Of a DNA stretch of 56,683 nt, positions 43,343 through 56,389 are shown in pieces. The stretch's first letter is position 1. Each line of letters opens with the position of its first letter. The stretch lies in the NCBI GenBank assembly GCA_027596035.1, contig JADGJA010000049.1, positions 1 to 56,683 of the forward strand, given 5' to 3'. A model generated the notes under the pieces. The model made no database searches, was not told the DNA's origin, and saw only the letters and a program-made list of their open reading frames with translations. The translations under genes were made by a program, and so were the position numbers. Origin of the DNA: Thoreauomyces humboldtii (Eukaryota > Chytridiomycota > Chytridiomycetes > Spizellomycetales > Powellomycetaceae).

Positions 43343-46300
43343 CTAGCGCTTGACAAGCTCCTTGCGTCGCGTTAATTGCGCGTCGATCCATTGCCGAGCT
43401 TCCTCCAGCTGTGCGTTCGTGAATCCATGCGCCTCGTCCTTTTCAATCTTAACCCGCACGAGGCGGAGAACGTGTTCCCGGTCGCGGCCGCGGAGAAGTT
43501 CCTTTTCGTATTCCCTGCGGAGTCGCGGAACGTCTGTATGGTACTCGGCGTCAACAAGAGCGGAAACTTGGGTAAACTTTCGGGTTTCCAGAAGACGGTT
43601 GGTTACGCCGTTGCCATCAGCATGGAAGAAGTCCTTGAGAAGGCGGAGGGTGGCTGATGCCATAGAGGACTGGCGGCGGTTGAGGATTCTGCGGTCCCGC
43701 TCGATCGGGCCGTAAAGTGGAGGCACCAGGGTCCACTCGACAACGGCAACGATTTCATCCCAGCAGCGCCGGATAACCTCCTGCGACATGCGCTCGGAAA
43801 GGTATACATCCAAAGTGCCCAGGTTTTTGTTGAGATACTCGATGAGAGGATCCAGGGCTACATCCGCATCGCCGTCAGATAAGGAATCATCAATGGAGGC
43901 ACCCGTTGCAGTTACGTTGGAATACTGCACGGCGGTAGTAAGCGACGAGAAGAACGACTTTGATGGAACGGGAACGGCCTCGTGGCTCTTGATGACGCGA
44001 ATGATCTCTTCTCGCGCGTAGGGAATGATGCGAGCAGTGAGCGCGCGAACGAAGTCGTCGCGCATGCGACCGAGACGTTCCTTGCTCCGCCGAAACCAGA
44101 AATCCACATCTTCATCCCCTCCCTCCATGGTAAAGCGAACGAGGACCCGGCCCTGAGGTTCCATTTCAACGTAAACGTCGTGCGTTAAGTGGTCGTTTAG
44201 TTTACGTCGTAGCCGCGTTCCCTGCGATAGATCCACGATGGCTTTGCCGGCAAACTCGTCCCCAGCAAGCAGGTTCTTCGACAGCACGGCGACCTCGATT
44301 TTGGTAACGGGAGGAAGAATGACCTCAAACGTTTCGTCCCAGGTTGGATTGATAGTGTCTCGAACTACACGTGACCGTGCAAGCTCGCACTGCAATCCGT
44401 TCAGGATGGTCGGGCCAGCCGAACTCGAACCAGTTGAGGAGCGGGCTGAGGGAATGCTTACGGTTGCTCCAGTCATGGAGAGAATCCGGGAAGCTGGGGC
44501 TTCTTCCAATGCAGGGACGACGGTGCCATCTGGGACGCGCACAATAATGTACGGGTTGGCGAGCCCGTTCTTGTTGCAGGGCTTGAGATTCTCCGCATAG
44601 GAGAGATGTATCTGGAATGCTCCCTTAACATACGTGTCGTCCTCCGGAGTGCGCGGGTTGGACGAAGGTCTTGCCAGGTTGTCTTGCGCCATTGCTGTGC
44701 GGTGCCGCCGCAAAACCCGGTTGAGTTCAGAAACGTTCATTACGCGGTACATGTCATCCAGCTTGCTCATAGCGTACTCGATGTTGCAAAGCTTGACGCA
44801 AGACTACACAATGAAAAAATCGCTTAGTATGGAGTTCGATTTTATGGTACCGAGCTTCATACCTCATTGGCAATATCCGTAGGTGCAGACTGGGAGCTTT
44901 TCCCGACACTAGCGGTGGCGGTTGCCAGCAACCCTTGCCACGATGTGCCTGTTGAATCTGCTTTGATCTCGCCGAGAGCAATGGCGTCACAGTAGTGATC
45001 GATTGCTTTGCTAACAGACTGTAGATTATATCAACATCAGTGCTACCGTCAGCTTGTAATTCGGGAGACCTTTACCTTAGCGAACGCTTGCATAAATCCA
45101 GCACTCTGAATTGGATCGCTCCACTCTAGCCCTTTTATGAACTCTAGTTCTTGATACACAGCTGAGAACAAATCGGTGACGGAGGAGCTAAAGTTGGCTC
45201 CGCGCTCCTCCCCCGTGTCCGCGATAGGCTTGAACGCGTCGGCTTTAACCGCGTTGTTTACCCAAACAACTGTTCTAGCCGAAAGATGATCGAGCCATCG
45301 AGAGATGAAAGGAGAGAACCAACGCTCAACATTAAAGCCGGCGTTGACAGACATGCGCTTGAGGCTATAAGAAGATGCAATAAGTTGAAGTCCCTCAGGA
45401 CTGGGCAGAAAGCTTCTAGACACGTACCCTGGAACCTTAACGGCGTAGCGTTCGCCCATGACTTTAACGCGTCGGTAGAGGTCGAACACGCTTTTGCTTG
45501 CACTATGGACGGCAGTATCGGAAGCAATGTGCTCAGTGTTGGATTCCAGTGTGAGAACAAAGTACTTGAGGTATGTTTCCGCCGTCAGTCGCACTATGTC
45601 AAGTTCTCTAAGAAACGTATCTGGGTCAGATTTAACTGAGCAAACCAAGATTCAAACCACGGATACAAACTTTGCAAAAGGGGCCTTGAACCACTTCGCA
45701 TCGGCTTCGATCTCCTCTGAAACCAGTTCTGCAAGTTTGAGCACTCCTTCGATAACGCCTTCAACGTCGGAGTCATCGAGCGGCTGACTGAGTTCACTGA
45801 GTTTTTGGTAGCGCGCTATAGCTGCTTCGGTAAGCATGGTACGCAGCTCGTCACGGAATGATTCAGCAAGATTGGGGCGAGCCTCCCGATACACGCTGAC
45901 TCGGCAAATCATGCGCAGCATCATCACGGTTGTTTCCAACGCGTCCTTGGGTGTGTTTTTCGGGAAAAACTCCTTGTACTTGCTGATTTGCGTACGATAA
46001 TACTCGTCCATTTCTCCCAAAAGGTTGACGAGTGCGGGTTTCTGATTGATAAGTTAGCATCCTTCCTTCTTTAGATACCCGGAAGCCGACATACCTCATA
46101 TGGGCTCAGCCATCCAGGCTTCTTCAGGTCGGTCCGGACCATTTCGTACGCACGCAGTAGTGCGCCTTGTGGAATCTCATAACGCTTGTAACGCTCGAAA
46201 AGGAGTTCCAGATTGCTCATGGACATGAACGCCTCCGACAATCCCCACGTTCGGCCGATAATCAAAAGAAGCGAAGCAGATTCGTCGCTTAAGAGCTCTT

Positions 46301-48786
46301 CCGTACGCTCATTGATCGCATTTCCGAGCATGTTCATATCCAAGATGAGACAGGCACGTAGTAGAACCTTGTAAAGCGCACGCAAATCAACGTTTGTAGC
46401 AGATATTGCACTTTCCAAAGCTGCAAGCGGGTCTTGTGGCGCGCGAGAGGTTGATGAAGCCGGCTGTTTGAAAGTGATGCGCAGTTCAGAATAGTGAGCA
46501 TCAACCTTCACTTACTTCAACTCGATAACTCACCCCAAAGGCAGAGCCGCCGTCACGAATGATGACCTCAATCAACATCTCCCCGCCAACATATCGGTCC
46601 TTTTCCTTCTTGCCTACGCCATTAAGCTTATACCATTCGCGAAGCGAACCCCTTTGAGCTGCTGCGGGAATAACGTCGCCAAAAGTGATCTTGACTCGTC
46701 CAAGAAACTGATCCTTCAGGCGGTCGTAGACCGTAACCATGACTTTATCACTGAGAGAGTTGGCGGTTAAGGTGCATTTTTCGTCCCAGTGTGGGTTGGT
46801 GGTTCCTTTGACTGTCTCTGTTTGCAAAACTTGACGATCTTTCCGCTCTTTATCCGCCTTCCGCGCTTCCTCCGTCCCGTCGTCTGGAATGTGCCCGTGC
46901 TCGATAGTGCAATAAGGGTCTCGGGTCCGGCCTTCCTTAGCGACCAAGCCTCGAGCCTCGACAATCTTAAAGTCCAGCTTGACGGGACTAAACTCTCTGG
47001 AGCGTTCCCGCCTAGGAGCTTCTTTGCGGCGGTTGATAAACCGCGCTTGCAGCAGTTCACACAGTACTTCCGAAAACGGTGCCCGAATGGTGTCCTCCCA
47101 AACCCCATATCCATCGGGAGTCTGAAAATCATCGGGCACAGGATATGCATCTCGGTCCGCGCGCAGTGTCATCATCAACCCCTCCACGTAGTCCGGAACG
47201 ATCAACTAAGAAGAAAGAGAAGCGTCAGGACCGAAAGCAACGGAGGAAGGACAGAACGAGACTCTGGATCTCGTACGCTTTCATCTGCCCGAACTTCGCG
47301 TTCCATCGCGCGACTTTGTTCTCGCTGTCGATCGGCTGGCGATTCCCGTTGTCTAGCTGCTGCAATCATAGCGAGCTCGGCGCGGTTAGCTTCATTGGTT
47401 TCTTGTTGAATGCGCTCCTGCTCCTCACGCCTTCGCTGGGTGTCCCGCGCGTCGAGCTTCTCATTGAGTTCGTTTGTCGGGGACTCAGGTTCGGGCACCT
47501 TCGCTTCCACATTTGGTTCGGTAACTGCAGAAGGCCTCGACGTTCCATCCCGTTGGTGACGAGCATCTTCTCGCGCCTTTTCACGAGCGATCTCTAAATT
47601 CTTGGCGCGGTCGCTTCTTTCCCTGGTCGGCGCAACCGTGCGCGGTGCTTCAGCGCGCTCCCTGATACGCTCTCGCGCTCGATCCTGGTTTCGATCCGTA
47701 TCGCGCTCGCGCTCGCGCCTTTCAGAGTCACGGTTGGAAGAGGCGGCGGACTCAACTGGAGAATCCGTAGATAGAAGCTGATTCAGACTAGCTGTCATAC
47801 GATCATACTCTTTGGAAGAACGTCCTGTATCTGCCCTGCCCGGGACACGCTCGGCTGGGGAGCTTGGGGTTGACCGCGGTGGGTTCGCGGCCGTCTTCAC
47901 ATGCAGATCCTCTAACGCTTTTAACATGTCCTCGAAGCTAGCCGACTGGGGACCAGCAGTTGATTGCGCACTGGGAGCCTGAGCTTCCGTGCGCGTTGCA
48001 GCACGCAATCGGACTGGTGGCTCCTGGTTGCGGTCGACTGTTCTCTGCGTAACAGGATCGTCTCGCAAACGCGAGCGGCTAGACTCTGATTCCCGAGCAG
48101 TGTCACGTTCTCGAACGCGATCCGAAGGTCGCTCTCTCTCAGAGTCCCGCACAGTTTCACGGACCCTCGAGGAGACATTAGAAGTCGAGTTCTCGCGAGA
48201 ACGCGTAGGGGGCGAATTAGTGGTCGCGCCTCGCTGCGGGGTATCGCTGAGCCCACTGGTAGACCTCAGCAGGGAGCCACCTCGGGATGGATGTTCCGTG
48301 ACACTAGGCCTTCGGCTGGAAAGGGGACTGGTCCGTGACGAAGACGACTCTCCCCCCGACGGTCGTCGAGCATTCCGGTCGTATTCGGCGCCATTCGTCC
48401 CATCATTCGACGGTCTGCGGTAACGTTCCCTCTCAGAGTACGAATCGTCTGAAGGTCGACGCGATTGTGCAGGACTACTACCGGTGCTGCCTCCCGACTG
48501 ATAAAGTGACGGGCCCTGAGACCTGCAGTACGATGAGACATGTTCAGACAGAAGCATCCGCTACGCAAGAATGGGGAGTTATCACTCACCCGCTGGGAGA
48601 CGGTTTGCCTCTGCTTTTGCTTCTTGTTCTGCTTGCAGCTGGAACTCCAGTGCTGGTGGCAGATCTCACGGGCATCCCCCGAGAAGAAGCGTCGCTTTGC
48701 GCTTGGCCTGGTGCTTCAAAGAAGCCGTCGGCGTTCCTCTGGAGCAGCCTAGGAGCATCCTTAGCGCGGTATCGAGGGTCTCCCAT
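43343..48786 (-). CDS. Munc13/UNC13-family protein (C2-MHD1-C2-MHD2)
   Basis: Munc13-type proteins prime secretory vesicles by opening syntaxin; in fission yeast Ync13 works in exocytosis and septation. First exon: MGDPRYRAKDAPRLLQRNAD, intron 48528-48593, then about 440 residues of disordered, Arg/Ser/Glu-rich sequence. An UNC13 helical block (MIVPDYVEGLMMTLRADRDA, APFSEVLCELLQARF) precedes C2 domain 1: VKLDFKIVEARGLV, DPYCTIEHG, GTTNPHWDEKCTLTA, MVTVYDRLKDQFLGRVKITF. MHD1 follows over about 46,500-45,000 (NAINERTEELLSDESASLLL, PPYVY-like YPWFESWFAQLNLTQ, NVERWFSPFISRWLDHLSAR). C2 domain 2: QIHLSYAENLKPCNKNGLAN, RDTINPTWDETFEVILPPV. MHD2: IEYLNKNLGTLDVYLSERMS, ATLRLLKDFFHADGNGVTNR, ending RRKELVKR-stop. 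About seven introns. Confidence 0.9.
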
Positions 48787-49381
48787 CGACTAGTCTCTTT
48801 GAACCCTCAAGGGCGCTTTTGTAGTGGAGCGTTCGGTCAAACTTTGATGCGGTGACTCCAGCTAAACTAGGAATGGAACCACGAACGGCGTGCCGCGCCG
48901 CTGGCAAAGTGCTGTTGGATATGTACTTTCAAGTTTCTGTCAATTTAGTCTATCCAATAACGATCCGTCGAGGACGACGTCGGATTCAGCTGAACAAAAT
49001 AAGGATCTGGGACTTTGCGTCGATGCTACGTAGTTCATAGCGATCTGAGACGAGCCCTCACGGGGGGCGGCTCAGGCGGCGACCGGTGAAACCGGTGGCG
49101 CAGAAGTCCATCACAGGCTGCGGCAAGTGTACACTCGACAGCTGGAGAGCATGGAACCACGAACGGCGCTCAACTCTTCTGTCTTCTCAGACTCTTCTGG
49201 CTACTTGTACCTTAGTTTGGATCTTCGAATTTTAGTGGAGCACCTTGCCCATCCGGCCACAGACTCATCATGTCAGAACTTATACAGGTGTGCATAGATT
49301 GCTGCTATTAAATGTCCAGCCAGAGGTTGATGATAGGCCACGTGCACCAAAATCGGCTCGGTTGGGATGAAAATGACTTGT
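48787..49381. other. Intergenic region with an 18-base direct repeat and GC-rich hairpin
   Basis: About 595 bases without a supported protein gene. The string ATGGAACCACGAACGGCG occurs at 48873-48890 and again at 49151-49168. Between them ACCGGT-GAA-ACCGGT (49082-49096) can form a tight hairpin, and GAGCC...GGCTC at 49053-49074 can form another. This may be promoter, 3' UTR or an unrecognised structured RNA. Confidence 0.4.
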
Positions 49382-52300
49382 CTAAATGGTATGTACGACT
49401 TCTCCTATCTGCCGCACCAACATGCCCAAGAATGGCTTGCGTGACTCGAGATATCCTCCGGAAAAGGACTCGGTCTACGAAAGCAATGGTCCATCAGAAA
49501 AAAAAAACAAAGGTAGAAAGCCTCCGTACGGATCATGAAAATACCTGTTCCACAGTTTGAAGCGCCGTAACCAGGGGCAGTACGACAGCAGCTGCGTTCG
49601 TAGCTGTGTCTTCCATGAAGCGAGGCCGCCCAGGTCGCTCTCGCACGGAAATGTGCACCAAGTGACGCCAGAGCAGGAGGAGCAGATGTTCGATCATATC
49701 TGACAGAGAATGGTCAGTAACTGGTTTTCATCTTGGACAGTCCTTCCAAGGTAAGCGAAAAATCTCACATAAGAGACCACGCATATCAGACATTCCGTCC
49801 CGTGCACTCAGATGCAACCCGACGAGGGCTAGTTGTCGTTTTTGAGCAGCTGACAGGACCTCCTGACCGTCTCCGTCGTAGTTATCGGGTAGATGCGCGT
49901 CTGCGATAACCTGAATCTCGTCGGCAGATAGACGATGAACTTCGGAGATCTTGAGAAGGGTGTTCTTATGGTCATCGGCGGCTTGCCCAAGTTTTCCTAT
50001 TATGCGCATCGTGAATGAACAAAGGTCACTCATAGAGGGCGTGGAAGGATCTGCACAGAAGTAATTGGGAAAAGGTCTAAAGTACCGAGCAACCAACAAA
50101 TGCATTATGCTTACTGCTCGAAACACCAGTTTGGATGACACGATGGGAGTCCTTCTCTTCTCCGAAAGATGCCTTGAAAAGCGGCATCAAGCCCCCGGGG
50201 GAAATGCGTGACGATGGACCAACTTTCAAAAGAAGTAGCTCCCGGTGAGTATCGGAGCAAGGACAAGTTAGGCAAGTGCTGCCATTTACCTGCTCCATCG
50301 CTAACGGTGACACAGTACGATAGCAAGTTACGACAAACTGCTATCGCCACTCTCTCCCCTTCCTTTTTGAACTTGCTGACTGTCGAAGGCCGACCCAAGA
50401 CTATTTGGGCAGAAGCGTATGAAAGGAATAAGTACGCGGAAAGTAATGCAGGTAATCCTCCTGGAAGCAGAAACTTACATGCAACCATTGTACGATCTTT
50501 CTCCTCTTCTACAGCGTTGGACGGCCGAAGCTTTCCAATCCATTTGCTGGCGTTCATGTACTTGCCCAATAGTACCAGAAGGAGGTCGTGAAACGTGCAA
50601 TGACCGGCTTCCGGGAGCTAAGCATAGCGTCGGGTATCTCTTGTTAGCTTCATGAAAAAGTAAAAGCCTCGCCTCCCATGCAAGAACCTTGTCTTCGTAG
50701 ACGCCTCTCCAGTCAGCTAGATATGCGAACAGGGCCGTCACGAGCTCGACTTGTTTCAGTGAGCTCAAAGTGATGACTCGCGGTGCGTCCCTCAAGATAG
50801 TAATGAGTAAGTGCTGGTGCGCAACGACAAACGCCGCAACCTAAATGATTTCAGTGAGCGAAGCAATTTTGGCAGCCGCAACAGACGGGTTAGGGAACCC
50901 TCACCCTCTGAGGCGCATTGTATTCGCGCTGAGTTTGCCTTGCGACGGATAGCACAAGCTGGAGAGTCGGCACAAGGACATTGTGGTACTGCTCTTCTGC
51001 CGATATATCTATGTCGTCGTACCCTTGGATAATAGAAAAGATTTGGTAAGACGGGTTCGGTAGACAAACTCAGAATGCGTCATGCGATGTACCTGCGAAG
51101 CCTTCGACTCCTGGACGTTGGTCTAAGAACTTGCAATCTGCGAGCGCTTCGATGATTCCATACTCGAGAAGTTTCTGCGCACCGTCGTGTTGGAAAGACA
51201 GACGCAGCAGAAACGCAGTCTTCATTTCAAAAAGCAAGTGGGCGTTGAGAGCCCCATCGGAGTTTCGCGCCGACGCGCGATATGGCCCAGCCTCAGATGT
51301 CAAAAAGCGTATCGCATTTTGGTCTGAACCACGGAGAGCTAAATCGTCCTCTCGGTTGATTGCACGTACGAACTGCCCAAGGAAGTTTCGGTTCACCATC
51401 ACCTCCAAGACCCAGCCGCTAAGCTTACTGCTTTCCCGGCCGGTACGGCTGTAAAAAGCCAGTTCGCAAACGGCATCGAGGGCAGCGAAGGCAACTATGT
51501 TCCAAACACCGCTTCCATCAGCTGCGTCCCGGCAGATAGTTTCGAAGAGCTTGTCCCCTTCCGAACTGATAACCGCGTATATGCCTTGCAATAAGCGAGC
51601 CCGACTTGGAATCATCGCTACCGATGGCGCATGGGATGCTCTCGTTGTCGGGGGAGAAGAGGGAGAAGATTTGCTGTTTAAGTCCTCTGAATGAACCGTG
51701 CCAGACTGCAGAACCTCGAGCTCGTCTGGCTTGGTGTACTGGAGGAAGCGCATTAATGCAATGTACAGGTTGCCTCTCATCTCGATAGAAGAACCGGCCA
51801 TGACGATTCCTTTCAGGATGCCATGCAAGACCGCGTGAAGAAGTGAGTCGGTAGGTAATCGAATAGTCGACGGCTCAGCTTGCAGGCTGGAGGTTTGAAG
51901 TAATGATTGGAAAAGGCGATCTTTTTGCATCTTATCCAATAATTCGAGGACAATTGACGACATGCCCTCGGCAATCAGGGGCGACGTTCGGCTGGATTCC
52001 AGTTTAGATAGCAATGTACAGAGGATATCGAAGATTATGCCCTCTCTTTCTTCCGCGGGTATGAGCAGAAAGCAGCGCACCAAAGTTGTGTGCACTATCT
52101 GACCCCAAGCCTGCGAACATTGCCACCGCGCCGCTCCAATCTCCTGATTTTGATTGGCGGAAAGCAGCGCGGTGAGGATTCGCTTGATCTCTGACATCCG
52201 CTCCGGGGTCTGGTCCATGCCCCGAAGTTCCGTGACCAAGTGATGATGCACGGCTGCGAGATCGTATAAGGTTCCTGGTCGGAAAACCTCGAAATGTACG

Positions 52301-55300
52301 TTTGGAAACATTGTGCTGTGCACTTCAGCAGCCCCTGCATAAGCCTCTTCGAAATTCATGACATTAAGAATTTCCAGAATTTTGATGAGAGGGACTTCGA
52401 AACGCGCTGGAGCTGACCGAGCAACGATATCCGCGTCATCATCATCATCTATGCCCCACGAATCTTCTTCTGGCACCTCTCTGATGGGGTATTGCGAGTT
52501 AACGAAAGTGCCGTCTTGTATAGCCGCGCCGTACATCAGGTTGATAAGCCGCTGAGCATGCCATCGTTGCTGCGTAGTCATGGTTAGATGAAGCTCAAGG
52601 GCAATGGCTTTCATAAGCCACGTGCGTTGCAAAAGTTTGGAAAGGACTGGGCGAACATTATCATCTCCCGCTTGCACGTCCTCGGACGCGTTGACCGGCA
52701 TCATTTGGAGTTGTTGAAAGAAAAAGTCCTCCTTATTGCGGAGGTAAAGCATCGTAGGCGCTGACATAAAATCATCCACACAAAGGTGGTGGATGAGGCG
52801 GTAGCACTTTTCTGCTAGGTTGGGGTGCGAGTCGTAAAGGGGAACGGATGGAATTACTACCGGACGCATCGCGTCACCGCCGTGACCTTTGCTATCCGGG
52901 CTGCAGACTCGGATGAGGGTCACAATCGCGGTTAAACAATTGCGACGAGCGTAATCTTGTCCGGCTGTATTTCGCTGCGACGCCCGTGTGTCGTAGCCAA
53001 GAAGGAAATGCGCGATGCTTGGTGCGAAGTTTCTATCTAAGTTCGAGAGGAGAAGATCTAAGATCGCCATGCGGACGGCATGAACCTGTCCTGGCCTAGG
53101 ATTTGGCCACGGCCGGGATTGCCAGCTTTCGGACAAGAGAGCTTTCAATTCCAGAGCATGCATGGCTTCCGCCCCGACAACGTTTTCGCATGGTTCCGCG
53201 CCGTCGTCATCGAAAGCAGGAGAAACGTAGCGCATCTCGTTTTCTTCCATTTCTAAACGCTTGACGAATCCAGCTATGACGGCGTCTGCTGTTGAGGCCC
53301 CTTGAATGATCATCAGAAGTCGATTCATCCGAGTAGCGGGGTCGAGAACTCCGTAGACCGCAGACTGCGATAAAATTGACAGGATGCGGACGGATAATAG
53401 GCACATCTCGTCGTCGACGCACATGATATACTCGGCTATGTGGATTACGGTAGACGGACGAAAGGAGAGCAAGTGGTCAATGCCGCCCATGGATGCGGGA
53501 AGCGTGAAGACTTCCGCGGATCCTGCTTCCAAAATTGCAGGGGCAAGAATCTCTAGAAAGGCTTTTTGTCGGCGTAAGACGTGTAGAATAACTTGCAGAG
53601 CGAGTGAGACAGAGTGCCCGCACATAGATCGGGAACCGGCCCTTGAATTAACCTCAGCAACTCCGAAAGAGATAACGTCAAATAGCCTGCTCGTAAACTT
53701 TTTGTTTTCCAACAAGCTGCATGTAACTTGGAAAGCGGGGTGAAGACCGAGCATCTGGGCGTTATGTAAGATCTGTGGGCCAAACCCCGATGCTCCTAAA
53801 GACATGCTGTCGGCTGCAAAGATGTTTCCGTTGGCGTCCGTAACCGATAGCAAAGCGCTAAGATCAAACATCTCCAAGGTCTTGTTGAAGATGCTCAAGC
53901 AGGCTGCAAGAACCTCCCATTTCTCGTCTGGATCGTTGAAGCGCCGGCTTGTGATTTTGATGAAGATATGCTCGATGACAAATTCGATGTATGGCCGCAC
54001 ACCGGGCAGGCGATCGGGGGCTCCCAACGTTTCGAATACTGCCACCTGCTGATTTCCGTTTCCGTGCAGAAGAACGTCCAGAAGACGGAGTAGAGCAAGC
54101 GTCTCTGGGTAAGTGCCGTTCTGACTTTCAATTTCCTCTAAATCATAGATAATTCCTCCGGGGCTCGGCCTTGACTGCGAAAGGCTGCCCGCACTCTGCC
54201 CATCCCCCGACAACGAAGCATTGTGGCCGGCCGTCGGGACGACCTGCGCCTGTTCCAACATGAACCACACCTGCGTCTGGATGTCGTAGGTGTCGTCAAT
54301 AGGGACGCAAAACGCAGAAATTGCGTCAAGAAGCGCCGCTTTCAGCTCTACCGGTACGCGGCTAGATAACAGCCAGAATAGCGTATATAAGGCACGCAGA
54401 TGCTGGTCGTCACAGAGAGTTCGTCGCGCAGAGTACGAGTATTTGACCACCTGGCCCAACAAGCGTAGAAAGCTAGTGATTGTTGCTATCTCGTGAGGAA
54501 CCAAGTCGCGATTTTCCCGCCCAAGAACATTGATTGCGCTGTTTAGCGATGCAAAGAAAGTTGTCCAAAGGACAGATCCTAGCTGGCTGTCTGCTGGATC
54601 GGCATTGAGTTTCCGATGTACGGCATCTGCGGAGTGCTTTCCGGTAGCGAGCGATGCCAGCATGTTCATGAAAGCTTGAACAAAGCGAGATGTGCGGACG
54701 TCAGAGGCCATCCGTACAAATGCATGCTTTTCCAGCATCTGATTTGCTCCAGGGTCATGGTTCATATCTCCCTGCGTGGAATCAACCCAGAAAGAAACCG
54801 CTGCGTCCGGCCGATCGCGATAAAGGATAGTAAGCAAAAATAGGAAAGCCTCCCAAGCAGTGCGGTGGTCCTTTTTTTGAGGTGAGGTTCCTGTCGCAAA
54901 GCGGTTTGTCGAGGACGCTAGCTTCCGATCTGCTTGGTCTGCTGCGCGAGTAGCGTCCTCGTCGCGCTGTTTGATGTCTTTCAATGCCCAGCGCATGAAA
55001 GTGATGAAGGCATCTACAAGACGCTCCACCTGGGCAATGTAAGCATCCCGGATCTCGTCCTCAGGCATAACCAGCGTAGTGACTCCTGCAAGATCCGCCT
55101 CTGTCTTATTCCTACGGAAGGGTACAATGTAGTTGCAGATGAACTCGTAAACGTTTTGTTTCTTGGCAATTTTGTCTCTCCACTTGCGACTAGCCGCTTC
55201 CTTGTTGTTCTGGGCTTTGATGACAAAGTCGTCATCGACGACATCTTCCGCTACTTCACCGACGTCGCAAAAGTGATGAAAGCATGTCCATTGCGACCAT

Positions 55301-56389
55301 GCGACTGCCTGCAATCCCTCGACTTTCCAGACGGAGTTTTCAATTTCCGCTTGAATTGCGTTGTAGTCCGAAACTGTGAGTGCAGGCGTTATAGACGCTT
55401 GGCAGTGTATTTGCGTAGGCTCAAGGTTCAGCATGAGTGAGCAAAGCAGCGAAACCGCGGTCGCATCGACTTCTTCGACCTTCCGTAGGGTACGTAGCAC
55501 GGTAAGGATTTCGGCTGATGTGAGCCGCCACCGAGTCGACATGTAATAAAGCAGGTCTCCGAGCCGACCGCGTTCTTTTCGAAGCTCCTCCATGTGCAAG
55601 TGTATCACGTTCTCTTCAATGTCGAGCAGCTTCATCTGATCGGCAGATGCTACCCCTGCAAGGGTGTGATCCGCCTCAAGCGCAGACAATTTGTTACTTA
55701 GCTCCGCCATCGATTCCAGAATGCGGTGAGGTAACGTGATAGGCAGTGACGATAACTGCCTGAATAGTTCCTCCACCACACTAACGATTTCGTTGACCAC
55801 TTCCTCGTCAGTCGGAACAAAACGGGTGATCAGAAGACTGAGGCTTTCGAGGAGATGTTCTCTTCGGCGGTGAAAAAGGGCGACCGCTACTTTAACTTTT
55901 GACCAGCTCGGATCGAAGTCGCTGGCATCGCATGCATTTTCGAAAATGTTCGCAGCATACGTCTCGTTTATGCCGAGGAGATCGGAAAGGAAAATAGCAG
56001 ACTGTCCGAAGCTAGCATTTGGCTTCTTGCCATTGATGATGGCTTTGCCTGCAGTAAAATCATACTCCCGACGGTCAGATCATCAACGGACATAGCGCCG
56101 CACTTCGCAGTGATGGTAGCACCGTCAGTCCTTGATGTTTTCAAAGGGAATACTACGCACCTTGCAGGATGTCGGTTCGTTCGCTTGGGTTCTTAGGGGC
56201 TTCCTTGAACAATCGAGAGAAATCATGGTGAAGGTCCGCGAGGTTCTTCCGAAGAGACCGAACGGTCAAAGCGTCCGGAGTCTCCCCTGCGCTGCGACGA
56301 GCAACTCGAGCTTGGTAAAGATAGTTGGTGAGTGCGTCGTGGAAGTCTTGCAGCACGCGAGGCTGCCATTCCGGTGTCGCAGGGGGCAT
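49382..56389 (-). CDS. NUP192: Inner-ring nucleoporin of the Nup192/Nup205 family
   Basis: A very large alpha-solenoid scaffold of the nuclear pore inner ring, binding Nic96/Nup93. N-terminus: MPPATPEWQPRVLQDFHDAL, KNLADLHHDFSRLFKEAPKN; after an intron ASFGQSAIFLSDLLGINETY and NIFENACDASDFDPSWSKVK. One 1,576-codon exon (51070-55800) carries the family core: MVNEIVSVVEELFRQLSSLP, AVAWSQWTCFHHFCDVGEVA, DHRTAWEAFLFLLTILYRDR, DSQLGSVLWTTFFASLNSAI. The C-terminal exons continue (QVELVTALFAYLADWRGVYE, KLGQAADDHKNTLLKISEVH, MIEHLLLLLWRHLVHISVRE) to SGGYLESRKPFLGMLVRQIG, ending EVVHTI-stop at 49382. Length is roughly 2,000 residues, normal for the family. The start at 56389 was chosen because the longer upstream frame has no in-frame ATG and crosses a C10 homopolymer. 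It is the last gene of the window. Confidence 0.9.

Noticed and set aside
49040..49140. A known structured RNA (SRP, RNase P, snRNA or tRNA)
   Set aside because: Hairpins are present, but none of the conserved boxes of these RNAs could be matched.
54934..55440. 168-codon plus-strand open frame
   Set aside because: It is antisense to the single long exon of the nucleoporin.
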